A stretch of 64,000 nt of DNA from Acidimicrobiaceae bacterium (GTDB lineage Bacteria > Actinomycetota > Acidimicrobiia > Acidimicrobiales > Aldehydirespiratoraceae): the NCBI GenBank assembly GCA_009837445.1, contig VXTM01000010.1, forward strand, positions 1 to 64,000. Reading direction: 5' to 3'. The notes under the pieces are model-generated. The model searched no databases and was not told the origin of the DNA. It was given only the letters and a program-made list of their open reading frames with translations. This document shows, one piece after another, positions 7,325-15,893 of the stretch (its first letter is position 1; each line of letters starts with the position of its first letter). A program made the translations under genes and the position numbers.

Positions 7325-10300
7325 GTGCGGGTCCGTCACCTCCGCGACGGCACAGAACAGGCCGTGGAGATCGACCCCCGCCTCGAGGGCTACACCGTGG
7401 CCGACCTCATGGCAGCGCTGGGGAGCCGATTCGACGGACCGTGCGATAGCTCCGCCGGCGTCAGGGTCGACGGGTGCTGGCACAGTCCCGACACCCCCCT
7501 CTCGTCGGTCCCGATCTGGGAGGGGGCCCTGCTCGAGATCGCTCCCGGCTCCGGGCAGTCCCCCTCCCAGTCACCCGACCAGCGGGCCGGAACGGCTCCC
7601 GGGACGTCGAACCGCAGCCAGGTCCTCGCAGTAACCGCGGGCCTGCGAGCCGGAACCCGGCACAGCCCGCCAGCGGTGGCAACCTGGACGATCGGTCGCT
7701 CAGGAGGCTGCGACGTGGTGCTCGACGACCCCGCAGTTTCTCTCCGCCATGCCCGGATCAGCGTGCAGAAGCCCGGCGCCCGGCCGGTGGTCGCCGACCT
7801 CGGCTCGCGCAACGGCACGGTCATGGCCGGTCGCCCCATGACCGGCCCGGCACCGCTACCGGCTGGAGCAACCGTCCGGCTCGGCGCTACCTGCCTGCAA
7901 TGGCGGACCGAGACCGACGACGCGCCCGCGGCCGTGCGCGCCGGCTTGGGCGCCGCCGCGGGCCGGATCCCGTTCAACCGGCCGCCCCGCCGCCGGCCCC
8001 CGACCTCGCCCGCAACCCTGCGGGTGCCGGCCGAGCCGCCACCCCGGCCGGATCCCGAGCCCCTGTCGTGGGCAGGCATCGCTCTGCCGGTGGCGGCCGG
8101 CCTGGTGCTTGCGCTGGTGTGGAACCCGTTCATGGCCGTGTTCGCGGCCCTGGGTCCGCTGATCACCATCGGCACCTGGTTGGAGCGGCGCCGGCGGAGC
8201 GCCCGGGCCCATCAGCGAACCTGCGAGGACATCGCCGGCCAGGTGAGACGCTTCGTGGCCGCGCTGCCGGCGGAGGCGGCTGCCGAGCGTCTCAGACGGG
8301 TGGCGCTGGTCCCCGACCTTGCCGAACTGGTGCGCCGGGCAGAGACCCCGTCGTTGCGCTGCTGGGAGCGCCGGCAGCACGATCCCGACGCCATGCGACT
8401 CGGGGCCGGCACGGCCGATGTGCCCTACTCGCCGCCGATCGAGGTGGACGGCGACGGTGACGCCGCGCCGCAGGCGCTGGAGGCGCTGGAGGCGCTGGAA
8501 CCTCTGTGCGATGTCCCGGTGGCGGTGTCGCTGGCGCCCGGCGATGTCGTCGGCGTCGTCGGTGCGCTGCCCGAGGCCCGGGCAGTGGCCCGGTCGCTGG
8601 TTCTACAGGCGGCCGTGCTTCACGGTCCCGCCGATCTGGCGATTACAGGCCTCGCCCCCGGCGGGGTACGGGAGTGGTCGTGGTTGCGCTGGCTTCCCCA
8701 CACCGCCGACGCAGCCGGCGGAGGCCCGGGCGCGCTGGTAGCAACCGAGCGCGCCGCGATGGCGGCCGCGGCCGAGATGGCGGCCGCCGATTGCACCCGG
8801 CGGATCCTGCTGGCCCTGATCGATGGATCCGAAGCCCTGACCGGCCGGTCCGCACCGGGGCGCACGCTGCTTGCCCTGCGGAGCACTGCCGCGGTCATCG
8901 TCACCACCGACGTGTGCGACCTCCCGTCCAACTGCACCACCATCGTGCTGGTCGATCACTCCGCCGGGGGCCTGCGGCTGGTCGACCCCCGCTCCGCGGC
9001 GACGCTGGCACCTCTCGTCGCGTGGGGCGTCACCACCGCGACCGCCACCCATGCCGCGGCCCGGCTGGCTCGACTGGACGACCCCGAACTGGGCCCCGGC
9101 CACGCCAACCTGCCCGAGTCGGTGTCGCTCGTGGACCTCATCGACGGCGAGCCGACCCCGGAGTCGGTGGCGCGACGCTGGCAGGCAACCAGGGGCACCG
9201 CCGATCTGCGGGTGCCGATCGGCGCCACCGCCGAAGGACCGCTCGTGCTTGATCTCGTGGGCGACGGCCCCCACCTGCTGATCGGCGGCACCACGGGCTC
9301 GGGCAAGTCGGAACTGCTGCGCTCGCTGGTGGCCGGGCTGGCGATGTCGGCTGATCCCGACCACGTCGCCCTGGTGCTCATCGACTACAAGGGCGGCGCG
9401 GCCTTCGACCGGTGCGCGGAGATGCCACACGTCGCCGGGATGGTGACCGACCTCGACGACCGCCTGGCCGAGCGGGCGCTGGTGTGTCTCGAGGCCGAGT
9501 TGCGCCACCGCGAGGAGCGACTCCGGGCTGCGGGAGCCGAAGACCTTGCCGCCTTCCGGGCCCGGAGCGGTCCGGCCGACGAGCCGCTACCGAGGCTGGT
9601 GGTCGTGGTGGACGAATTCGCCACGCTGGCGGCGGAGCTTCCCGACTTCTTGCACTCGCTGGTGGGGATCGCCCAGCGCGGCCGGAGCCTCGGCGTCCAC
9701 ATGGTGCTGGCCACCCAGCGGCCCGCGGGGGTGGTGACCGACGACATCAGGGCGAACACATCGTGTCGGATCGCTCTGCGGGTGACCGATCGCCACGACT
9801 CCAACGACGTGATCGACTCGCCGGCCGCGGCCCGGATCCCGCGTCAGCGGCCCGGTCAGGCGCTGGCCCGCCTCGGCCCAGGTGAGCTGGTGGCGTTCCA
9901 GTCGGCCCTGGTGACCGGCACCACGCCGCGAGGTTCCGGCGGTCTGCGGGTCGGCACAGACGGCGAGATGTCGGGCCCGCACTCCCGCGAACTCGTCTGC
10001 GGCTCGGACTCCGAGCCGGGACGCGACCCGGTGGAGCGCAGCGACCTGGACGCCGTGGTCGACGCGGTGACGGTCGCGCACCGGCGCCGGGGAGGCCGGG
10101 CACCGCGCCCGCCCTGGCCCGAGCCGCTGCCGGCCGAGGTGTCTGCGGGCAACCTGCCGACCAGGGTCGGAGCCGGCGATCCCGCCTCCTGGCTGGTGGA
10201 CGACCCGGCCCGCCAACGCCAGTTCGTCAGCGGGTGGCATCCCCGCGACGGCCATCTGGTGGTGGTGGGCGGCCCCGCATCGGGCACCTCCACCACGCTG

Positions 10301-11557
10301 GCCTCGGTGGCTCTCGACCTCTGCCGGTCCCATGGCCCCGACGACCTGCACCTCTACGGTCTCGACCTGGACGCCGGGCTGCTCTCCACGCTCGAGTGCC
10401 TTCCCCACGTGGGTGCGGTCATCGCCCCGACCGACGGTGAGCGTCGGGCCCGGCTCCTGCGATTGCTCGACGACGAGGTGACTGCCCGGCGGGCCGGCGG
10501 CGCGGCTGCCGCCATCGTGCTGGTGGTCGACGATCTCGGCGGGCTGGCACGGGCCCACGATCCGGTGCGAGACCCTGAGCCCCACCAACGGTTCGCCCGC
10601 ATGTGGAGCGACGGCGCCGCGGTGGGCGTCACCGTGGCGGTCAGCATCGCCCGGGCCGCCGACCTGCCACCGGAACTGGCCGCCTCCGCGGGTGTGGTGC
10701 TGGTCCACGCGACCGCGGATGCCGGCGAGGGCCTGCGCTTCGGCCTGCGCACCCCGACCGCGGGCCTGGCCGCGGGCCGCGCCGTCAGAGCCGGCGACGG
10801 CCTCGAGGTGCAGGTCGCCCGACCCGGCAGCGGCGACTTCGCAGCAGCCGCGGCCGAGGTGGCCGCCGACGCAGCACCGGCCGGGCGGGGACCGGCCCGG
10901 ATCGGCTCGCTACCTCCCAGGGTCTCCCTCGAGGACCTGCCCGGCGGCGCCCTTGTCGAGGATCGGCGCATCGACATCCGCTTCGCCATGGGCGATCTGA
11001 GCCTGGCGCCGACCGGCTTCGCGCTCCACGACGGTGAGCACGCCCTAGTGCTCGGGCCGCCCCGCACGGGACGCAGCTGCACTCTGGCCGCACTGGGCGC
11101 GGCCGCCCGCGGCACAGGGGTCGACGTGGTGGTCGTGGCCGACCGCCCCGGCGATCTGGCGCGGCTGCTGGGCGTGGAGCCGGTCCCCGCGGACGGTCTC
11201 GACGACCCCAACGGCCGGCGGCAGCTGCTGCTCGTCGACGACGCCGACCGCGTCAGCGACCCCTCCGGGCTGCTGGCTCGACTGGCCGCTGGCCGTGACC
11301 GCTCCTGCCATCTGGTGGCGTCGGCCACCGCCGAACGTGTCCGCGGGTCCTACGGCCACTGGCTCAACGAGATGCGGACCTGCCGGACCGGGGTGCTGTT
11401 CAGGCCCGGACCCCTCGACGGTGACCTGCTAGGCACGGCTCTGCCGGCCCGGCTGGAACTGCCGCCAGTACCGGGTCGGGGACTCATAGTGGCCGACGGC
11501 GCGGCCGCGGCGGCGCAGGTAGCGCTCGTGGGCGCGGCCAAGAGGCCGAGCGAATAG
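7325..11557 (+). CDS. FHA-domain FtsK/SpoIIIE type VII secretion-like ATPase (EccC/EssC-like)
   Basis: A 1410-residue protein. Residues 1-75 form a small beta-rich domain. Residues 100-195 are an FHA domain (R125 in IGRS, H142, S161-R-N163-G). About 248-295 hold a membrane hairpin. Three FtsK/SpoIIIE-type modules follow. The first has an intact P-loop (GGTTGSGKSE, G654-K661-S662) and Walker B VVVVD763-E764. The second (about 982, GGPASGTSTT) and third (about 1244, GPPRTGRSC) lack the P-loop lysine, as in EccC/EssC where only one module hydrolyses ATP. GTG start. FHA plus FtsK in one chain is closer to EssC than to mycobacterial EccCa/Cb. No eccB, eccD, eccE or mycosin gene is nearby. Confidence 0.9.
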   Translation: MRVRHLRDGTEQAVEIDPRLEGYTVADLMAALGSRFDGPCDSSAGVRVDGCWHSPDTPLSSVPIWEGALLEIAPGSGQSPSQSPDQRAGTAPGTSNRSQVLAVTAGLRAGTRHSPPAVATWTIGRSGGCDVVLDDPAVSLRHARISVQKPGARPVVADLGSRNGTVMAGRPMTGPAPLPAGATVRLGATCLQWRTETDDAPAAVRAGLGAAAGRIPFNRPPRRRPPTSPATLRVPAEPPPRPDPEPLSWAGIALPVAAGLVLALVWNPFMAVFAALGPLITIGTWLERRRRSARAHQRTCEDIAGQVRRFVAALPAEAAAERLRRVALVPDLAELVRRAETPSLRCWERRQHDPDAMRLGAGTADVPYSPPIEVDGDGDAAPQALEALEALEPLCDVPVAVSLAPGDVVGVVGALPEARAVARSLVLQAAVLHGPADLAITGLAPGGVREWSWLRWLPHTADAAGGGPGALVATERAAMAAAAEMAAADCTRRILLALIDGSEALTGRSAPGRTLLALRSTAAVIVTTDVCDLPSNCTTIVLVDHSAGGLRLVDPRSAATLAPLVAWGVTTATATHAAARLARLDDPELGPGHANLPESVSLVDLIDGEPTPESVARRWQATRGTADLRVPIGATAEGPLVLDLVGDGPHLLIGGTTGSGKSELLRSLVAGLAMSADPDHVALVLIDYKGGAAFDRCAEMPHVAGMVTDLDDRLAERALVCLEAELRHREERLRAAGAEDLAAFRARSGPADEPLPRLVVVVDEFATLAAELPDFLHSLVGIAQRGRSLGVHMVLATQRPAGVVTDDIRANTSCRIALRVTDRHDSNDVIDSPAAARIPRQRPGQALARLGPGELVAFQSALVTGTTPRGSGGLRVGTDGEMSGPHSRELVCGSDSEPGRDPVERSDLDAVVDAVTVAHRRRGGRAPRPPWPEPLPAEVSAGNLPTRVGAGDPASWLVDDPARQRQFVSGWHPRDGHLVVVGGPASGTSTTLASVALDLCRSHGPDDLHLYGLDLDAGLLSTLECLPHVGAVIAPTDGERRARLLRLLDDEVTARRAGGAAAAIVLVVDDLGGLARAHDPVRDPEPHQRFARMWSDGAAVGVTVAVSIARAADLPPELAASAGVVLVHATADAGEGLRFGLRTPTAGLAAGRAVRAGDGLEVQVARPGSGDFAAAAAEVAADAAPAGRGPARIGSLPPRVSLEDLPGGALVEDRRIDIRFAMGDLSLAPTGFALHDGEHALVLGPPRTGRSCTLAALGAAARGTGVDVVVVADRPGDLARLLGVEPVPADGLDDPNGRRQLLLVDDADRVSDPSGLLARLAAGRDRSCHLVASATAERVRGSYGHWLNEMRTCRTGVLFRPGPLDGDLLGTALPARLELPPVPGRGLIVADGAAAAAQVALVGAAKRPSE

Positions 11558-11741
11558 GCGGGCGCGACCGACCGGCCCGAGCGAGGCCGTGGCCCGAGCG
11601 GCCCGTGAGCGCAGCGAACAAGAGCGGAAATGACCACCTCGCCGAGCTATGCGGTTGCGCCCAACCGCGGCCGCTCAAAGTAGCGTCGAGACCCGGCGTG
11701 TCCGACCGGACCGCCGCAGTCGAGCCCTCCCGGAGCCCGCC

Positions 11742-12533
11742 GTGACCCATCCCAACATCCGCATCGAGACCGAAGGTGCGGTCACCACCGTCACCGTAGA
11801 CCGGCCCCGGCGCAAGAACGCCTGCACGCCGGCCATGTGGGCCGGGCTGCGCCACGGCTTCCGCGACATCGCCGAATCGTCGGCCCGAGCAGTGGTTCTC
11901 ACCGGCGCGGGCGGCGACTTCTGCGCGGGCGCCGATGTAGGCCCCGGCGACGACACAGAGGCAGGAGACGAGCCGAGCCGGCACCGGGTCGACCACATGC
12001 GCGACATCGGCGACACCGTGATGGCCATCCACGACTGCCCCCGCCCGGTAATTGCCAAGGTGGACGGCGTGGCGGTGGGCGCCGGCCTGGGAATGGCCCT
12101 CGCCGCCGACATGGTGTGGTGCTCGACCAGGGCCCGGTTCTCGCTGATCTTCGCCAGACGGGGCTTGAGCCTCGACTTCGGCACCTCGTGGCTGCTTCCG
12201 AAGCGCATCGGCCTGCACGAGGCCAAGCGGCTCGCCTTCACCGGCGAGATCATCGGTGCCGAGCGGGCCGCCGAACTCGGCATCGTCAACGAGGTGGTGC
12301 CGACCGACGAGCTCGACGCCGCAGTGGGCGAGGTGGCGGCCACCGTCGCAGCCGGACCCCCCATAGCGCTGGCCGGCTCCAAGCGCCTCCTCAACAACGC
12401 ATCCAACATCTCGCTGTTCCAGGCACTGGAGGCCGAGGGGCTGAGCCAGGGAGTGAACTTCGCTACCGGCGACACCAAGGAGGCCATGCGGGCCTTCATC
12501 GAGAAGCGCGACCCGGCCTTCAAGGGCTGGTGA
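11742..12533 (+). CDS. Enoyl-CoA hydratase/isomerase family protein (PaaG-like)
   Basis: A 263-residue crotonase from GTG 11742, preceded by a CGGAG motif; upstream in-frame codons are not conserved. The oxyanion segments are GDFCAGADVG and GVAVGAGLGMALAADM. Neither hydratase glutamate is kept, but an aspartate is present in GLSLDFGTSWLLPKRIG, the position of the catalytic Asp of PaaG-type isomerases. Isomerisation of an enoyl- or epoxy-acyl-CoA is therefore more likely than hydration. It stands alone, with 184 bp upstream and an iron-uptake promoter downstream. Confidence 0.85.
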   Translation: MTHPNIRIETEGAVTTVTVDRPRRKNACTPAMWAGLRHGFRDIAESSARAVVLTGAGGDFCAGADVGPGDDTEAGDEPSRHRVDHMRDIGDTVMAIHDCPRPVIAKVDGVAVGAGLGMALAADMVWCSTRARFSLIFARRGLSLDFGTSWLLPKRIGLHEAKRLAFTGEIIGAERAAELGIVNEVVPTDELDAAVGEVAATVAAGPPIALAGSKRLLNNASNISLFQALEAEGLSQGVNFATGDTKEAMRAFIEKRDPAFKGW

Positions 12534-12568
12534 CCTCGCCGGTGCTGGGAACCGCTTAACAGATGATG

Positions 12569-12615
12569 TTAGGTAGACTTGACGAACATTGACAAAGGGC
12601 CTATAGTCCCCGGCT
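12569..12615 (+). promoter_or_regulatory. Leaderless promoter of the iron-uptake operon with an overlapping dyad
   Basis: TTGACG (12579-12584) and TATAGT (12602-12607) are separated by exactly 17 bp, the best promoter in the window. Transcription would begin near 12614, two nt before ATG 12616, giving an essentially leaderless mRNA. Overlapping the -35 is an imperfect dyad, GTTAGGTAGACTTGACGAAC (12568-12587). It opens with TTAGGT as in DtxR/IdeR boxes but matches the 19-bp consensus at only about 11 positions. Iron repression is therefore a hypothesis supported by the gene content. Confidence 0.6.
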
Positions 12616-13680
12616 ATGCATTTCCGAATCCTCCCCGTCCTAGTCGCGGTCCTGATTGCTGGGGCCTGCTCAGGCAGCGAATCGCGAACCCTGGAAGGCG
12701 CCGCAGCTCAGATCTACGCAGGCGAGTGCGCGGGTAGCGACGGCCGCAATGTCACTGTCTACTCCGGACGGTCCGAGAACCTGGTAGGCCCGATTCTGGA
12801 GGCCTTCACCTGCCAGACCGGAACCGCGGTCGAGACCCGCTGGGGGAGCTCGACCGATCTCGCGCTCCTGCTGGCGGAGGAGGGCGACCGCACCGCGGCC
12901 GACGTGTTCCTGTCGCGCTCGCCCGGCCCGGTCGGCTTCCTCGAGGGCCGGGGCCTGCTCGGAACCATCAGCACCGAAGTGCTGGCGCTCTCATCGGAGG
13001 AGAATCGTTCAAGATCAGGCACCTGGGTCGGGTTCTCGGGACGCAAGCGGGTCCTGGTCCACAACGTCGACTCTGTTACCGGTTCCGATCTCCCGCAGTC
13101 CGTCTTCGACCTAACCGGCGACCGCTACCGGAACCGGGTCGCCATTCCCGCCACCAACGGATCCTTCCTCGACTGGTTCACCGTGTTCCGCGACCAGCAC
13201 GGCACCGGCACCGCCACCCAGTGGCTCGACGACATGGTGGCCAACGGCGCCCGCTACTACCCGAACAACCGCTCGATCGTGGAGGCGGCCGGGCGGGGCG
13301 AGATCGACATGGGCCTGGTCAACCACTACTACCAATACCAGGAGGCGGCCGCGGCGGGCGACAGCCACCGGGCCGCCAACCACGACTTCGCCGACGACGA
13401 CATCGGGTCACTGCTCATCATCACCGCGGCCACCGTCATGGCGGCCAGCGACAACGACGACGCGGCCAACGACCTGATCGCGTACCTGCTCTCCGCACCG
13501 GTCCAGCGCTACCTGACCGACGAGACCCTCGAGTACCCGCTGGCCGCCGGAGTGGCTCCCGCCGCGGTCCTGCCGTCGCTGAGCGCCTTGGAGATCGGCA
13601 CCGTGGACTTCGACGCCCTCGGGGGCGGCTTCACCGAGAGCCTCAACATCGTCGAAGCGAGCGGCATCCTTAACGAGTGA
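12616..13680 (+). CDS. Iron(III) ABC transporter substrate-binding lipoprotein (FbpA/AfuA-like)
   Basis: A 354-residue periplasmic-binding lipoprotein. An N-terminal hydrophobic segment ends in a lipobox at C18 (LIAGAC), giving a membrane-anchored protein. Family features include VTVYSGRSENLVGPILEAF near residue 47 and, importantly, paired tyrosines Y214-Y215 (NGARYYPNN) and Y238-Y239 (NHYYQY). The latter match the tandem Tyr pair that binds ferric iron in FbpA. ATG start directly after the -10 element. The stop overlaps the permease start (GTGA), so the two form an operon. Confidence 0.88.
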   Translation: MHFRILPVLVAVLIAGACSGSESRTLEGAAAQIYAGECAGSDGRNVTVYSGRSENLVGPILEAFTCQTGTAVETRWGSSTDLALLLAEEGDRTAADVFLSRSPGPVGFLEGRGLLGTISTEVLALSSEENRSRSGTWVGFSGRKRVLVHNVDSVTGSDLPQSVFDLTGDRYRNRVAIPATNGSFLDWFTVFRDQHGTGTATQWLDDMVANGARYYPNNRSIVEAAGRGEIDMGLVNHYYQYQEAAAAGDSHRAANHDFADDDIGSLLIITAATVMAASDNDDAANDLIAYLLSAPVQRYLTDETLEYPLAAGVAPAAVLPSLSALEIGTVDFDALGGGFTESLNIVEASGILNE

Positions 13681-15311
13681 GCACCCCCCACCCGCCAGAG
13701 GCCGAGAGACGGGAGCCCTTCCGCCCTCCGGCCGCGCCGCCACTGTTGCGGGTGGCGGGTCTGCTGATGGCGCTCGGGTTCGCGTTCCCGGGCGTCTACC
13801 TCGTGTACCGGAACTTCGTCGGGGGCGCCGATCCGGCCGGGCTGATCATCAGCAGCCGCACCCTCGGGCCACTGTGGCGCTCGCTGCGGCTGGCGGTGTC
13901 GGTGTCGGGCGCGGCGCTGGTGCTCGGCACCGCGCTGGCGTGGTTCACCACCCGCACCGAGCTGCCGTTCGCCCGACTCTGGCGGGTGCTGCTGCCCCTG
14001 CCTCTGGTCTTCCCAACCTTCGTCGGCGCGGCCGCGTTCATCCACACCCTCAACCCCGGCGGGCTGGCCAACGACCTGCTCTCAGGAATCGGGATCGACC
14101 GCACCCCCGAGCTCCGGGGCTTCAGGGGGGCGTGGCTGGTGCTGACCCTGATGACCTACCCCTACGTGTACCTGCCGGTAGCGGCACGGCTGCGGCAGCT
14201 CCCCAGCGCGCTCGAGGAGAGCGCCCGCGTGCTCGGCGACACTGCGCTGAAGGCGTTCGGGAGGATCTGCCTTCCCCAGATCGCCACCGCCATGGGCGCC
14301 GGAACGCTGCTGGTGTTCCTGTACACGCTGAGCGACTTCGGTGCGGTCCAGCTGATGCGCTACGACACCCTCACCCGGGCCATCGCCACGAACCAGCTTG
14401 CCAACCCGCCGGTGGCTCTGGCCCTCAGCCTGCTGCTGCTGGCGGTGGCCGCGCTGGTCGTGCTGGCGGAGCGGCGGTTCTCGCGCCGGCTGCCCGACGC
14501 GACCGGCAGCCGGTCGGATCGTCCCATGCTTTATAGCCTGGGGCGCGGGCGGACGCCGGCGGTGGCCTTTGTGGCCCTGTCGGCCGCCGCGGGCGTGGGA
14601 GCGCCCCTGGTGGCTCTCCTGGACTGGGCCGCCAGGGGAGTCCTGCGCTCGGCGACGGGCGGGCGGGCCCTGACGATCGACGGGTTCAAAGTTCTGGAGG
14701 CCACGGCCAACACCGTGGGCGCGAGCGTTATCGCCGCGGTGGTGTCGACCGCCGCGGTGCTGCCCATCGCCCTCCTGGTCGGGCGCTACCGGTCGAGGTC
14801 GGGAGGGCTGGCCCACGCCGTCGTCATCAGCACCTTCGCCTTGCCCGGCATCCTGATCGCGCTGTCGATGCGGTTCTGGACGCTGCGCTCGGACCTGGCG
14901 TTCGACCTGCTCAACGACACCATGGCCCTGCTGATCTTCGCCTACGTCGTCCGGTTCGGATCGCTGGCCATGGGTGTGACGCTGGTGGCCGTCCGCAGTG
15001 TTCCCGAAAGGCTGCACGACTCCGCCCGGATCCTGGGTGCTGGCCGGCTCCGGCGGTTCCTGGCCGTGGACCTCCCCATGATGGGGCCCGGTCTGGCCGC
15101 CGGTACCGGCCTGGTGCTGCTGTCGGTGATGAAGGAGCTGCCGATCAGCCTGTTCGTGTCGCCCCTGGGCTTCTTCACGCTGACCACCCAGATCTTCGGC
15201 TCCTTCGAGGAGGCCTTCATCGCCGAGGCCGGGATCATGGCGGTGGTACTGGTGGCCCTGTCGTTCGTGCTGACCTGGTTCCTGGTGATCCGCCGGGATG
15301 ACCTGCTCTGA
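13677..15311 (+). CDS. Iron(III) ABC transporter permease (FbpB-like, fused double permease)
   Basis: A 544-residue integral membrane protein made of two homologous permease halves, about 12 membrane segments in total. Each half has an EAA-type cytoplasmic loop (ESARVLGDTALKAFGRICLP near residue 180 and DSARILGAGRLRRFLAVDLP near 447) for contact with the ATPase. This duplicated layout is typical of FbpB/AfuB iron permeases. GTG start overlaps the binding-protein stop by 4 nt. No ATP-binding subunit follows; a hairpin and a bacterioferritin gene come next. The ATPase must be encoded elsewhere or shared. Confidence 0.88.
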   Translation: MSTPHPPEAERREPFRPPAAPPLLRVAGLLMALGFAFPGVYLVYRNFVGGADPAGLIISSRTLGPLWRSLRLAVSVSGAALVLGTALAWFTTRTELPFARLWRVLLPLPLVFPTFVGAAAFIHTLNPGGLANDLLSGIGIDRTPELRGFRGAWLVLTLMTYPYVYLPVAARLRQLPSALEESARVLGDTALKAFGRICLPQIATAMGAGTLLVFLYTLSDFGAVQLMRYDTLTRAIATNQLANPPVALALSLLLLAVAALVVLAERRFSRRLPDATGSRSDRPMLYSLGRGRTPAVAFVALSAAAGVGAPLVALLDWAARGVLRSATGGRALTIDGFKVLEATANTVGASVIAAVVSTAAVLPIALLVGRYRSRSGGLAHAVVISTFALPGILIALSMRFWTLRSDLAFDLLNDTMALLIFAYVVRFGSLAMGVTLVAVRSVPERLHDSARILGAGRLRRFLAVDLPMMGPGLAAGTGLVLLSVMKELPISLFVSPLGFFTLTTQIFGSFEEAFIAEAGIMAVVLVALSFVLTWFLVIRRDDLL

Positions 15312-15314
15312 CCG

Positions 15315-15348
15315 GGCCACGGCCGGACACGATCCGGAGTCCGTGGCC
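15315..15348 (+). terminator. Strong hairpin after the iron permease gene
   Basis: GGCCACGG (15315-15322) pairs with CCGTGGCC (15341-15348), and inside it CCGGA (15323-15327) pairs with TCCGG (15333-15337) around a 5-nt loop. The 13 paired bases start 3 nt after the permease stop and end just before the bacterioferritin -10 element. No T-tract follows, which is common for actinobacterial terminators. It probably ends the iron-uptake transcript. Confidence 0.6.
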
Positions 15349-15354
15349 TCCCGT

Positions 15355-15366
15355 TAGGGTGGGATC
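15355..15366 (+). promoter_or_regulatory. Leaderless -10 element of the bacterioferritin gene
   Basis: TAGGGT at 15355-15360 lies so that position +1, 7 nt after its last base, is the A of ATG 15367. No -35 is recognisable (that region is occupied by the hairpin). The same hexamer with the same or 1-nt different spacing precedes the genes at 28818 and 48845. Confidence 0.5.
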
Positions 15367-15837
15367 ATGCAGGGCTCACCGGAGATCATCGACTTCCTCA
15401 ACGAGGCGCTGGCCGCGGAGGTCACCGCCATAAACCAGTACTTCGTCAACTCCAAGGTGTGCGAGGACTGGGGCTGGACGCGGCTGGCCGCCAAAATGCG
15501 CGAGGAGTCCATCGAGGAGATGCACGACGCCGAGAAGCTGATGGACCGCATCCTGTACCTCGATGGGATGCCCCGGTTGGAGAGCCTTGCCGGCGTTCGG
15601 GCCGGCAAGACGGTCGAGGAGCAGATGGAGAACGACCGCCAGCTCGAGGTGGCCGCCATCGAGCGCTACCGCCGGGGGGTCGCCCTGGCCGAACAGCACG
15701 GCGATGTGGGCACCCGGGAGCTGCTCGAGCACCTCCTGGTCGGTGAGGAGGAGCATCTCGACTGGATCGAGACCCAGCAGAGCGCCATCGCCGACATCGG
15801 CATCCAGAACTATCTCCAGGCCCAGATGGGCGACTGA
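15367..15837 (+). CDS. bfr: Bacterioferritin with altered ferroxidase ligand
   Basis: A 156-residue four-helix protein, the normal length of bacterioferritin, which oxidises and stores iron in a 24-mer cage. Ferroxidase ligands E18, E51, E94, E127 and H130 and heme ligand M52 are all present at the standard numbering. The sixth ligand is not: the usual E-M-x-H is E51-M52-H53-D54, so His54 is replaced by Asp with a His moved to 53. ATG 15367 follows a leaderless promoter. Its position after the iron-uptake operon fits iron storage. The substitution could shift ferroxidase kinetics or mark a variant subunit. Confidence 0.92.
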   Translation: MQGSPEIIDFLNEALAAEVTAINQYFVNSKVCEDWGWTRLAAKMREESIEEMHDAEKLMDRILYLDGMPRLESLAGVRAGKTVEEQMENDRQLEVAAIERYRRGVALAEQHGDVGTRELLEHLLVGEEEHLDWIETQQSAIADIGIQNYLQAQMGD

Positions 15838-15893
15838 ACGCCCCGCTAGTCGGGGGGTTGGTCGGGTTAGTCGGGCCGAGCCGGCGGCACCAG

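Noticed and set aside
12589-12607. TTGACA at 12589 as the -35 of the iron operon
   Set aside because: Only 7 bp from TATAGT; TTGACG at 12579 has the correct 17-bp spacer.
14082-15320. Minus-strand open frame of 412 codons over the iron permease
   Set aside because: Gln/Arg/His-rich antisense shadow of hydrophobic coding sequence; no motif.
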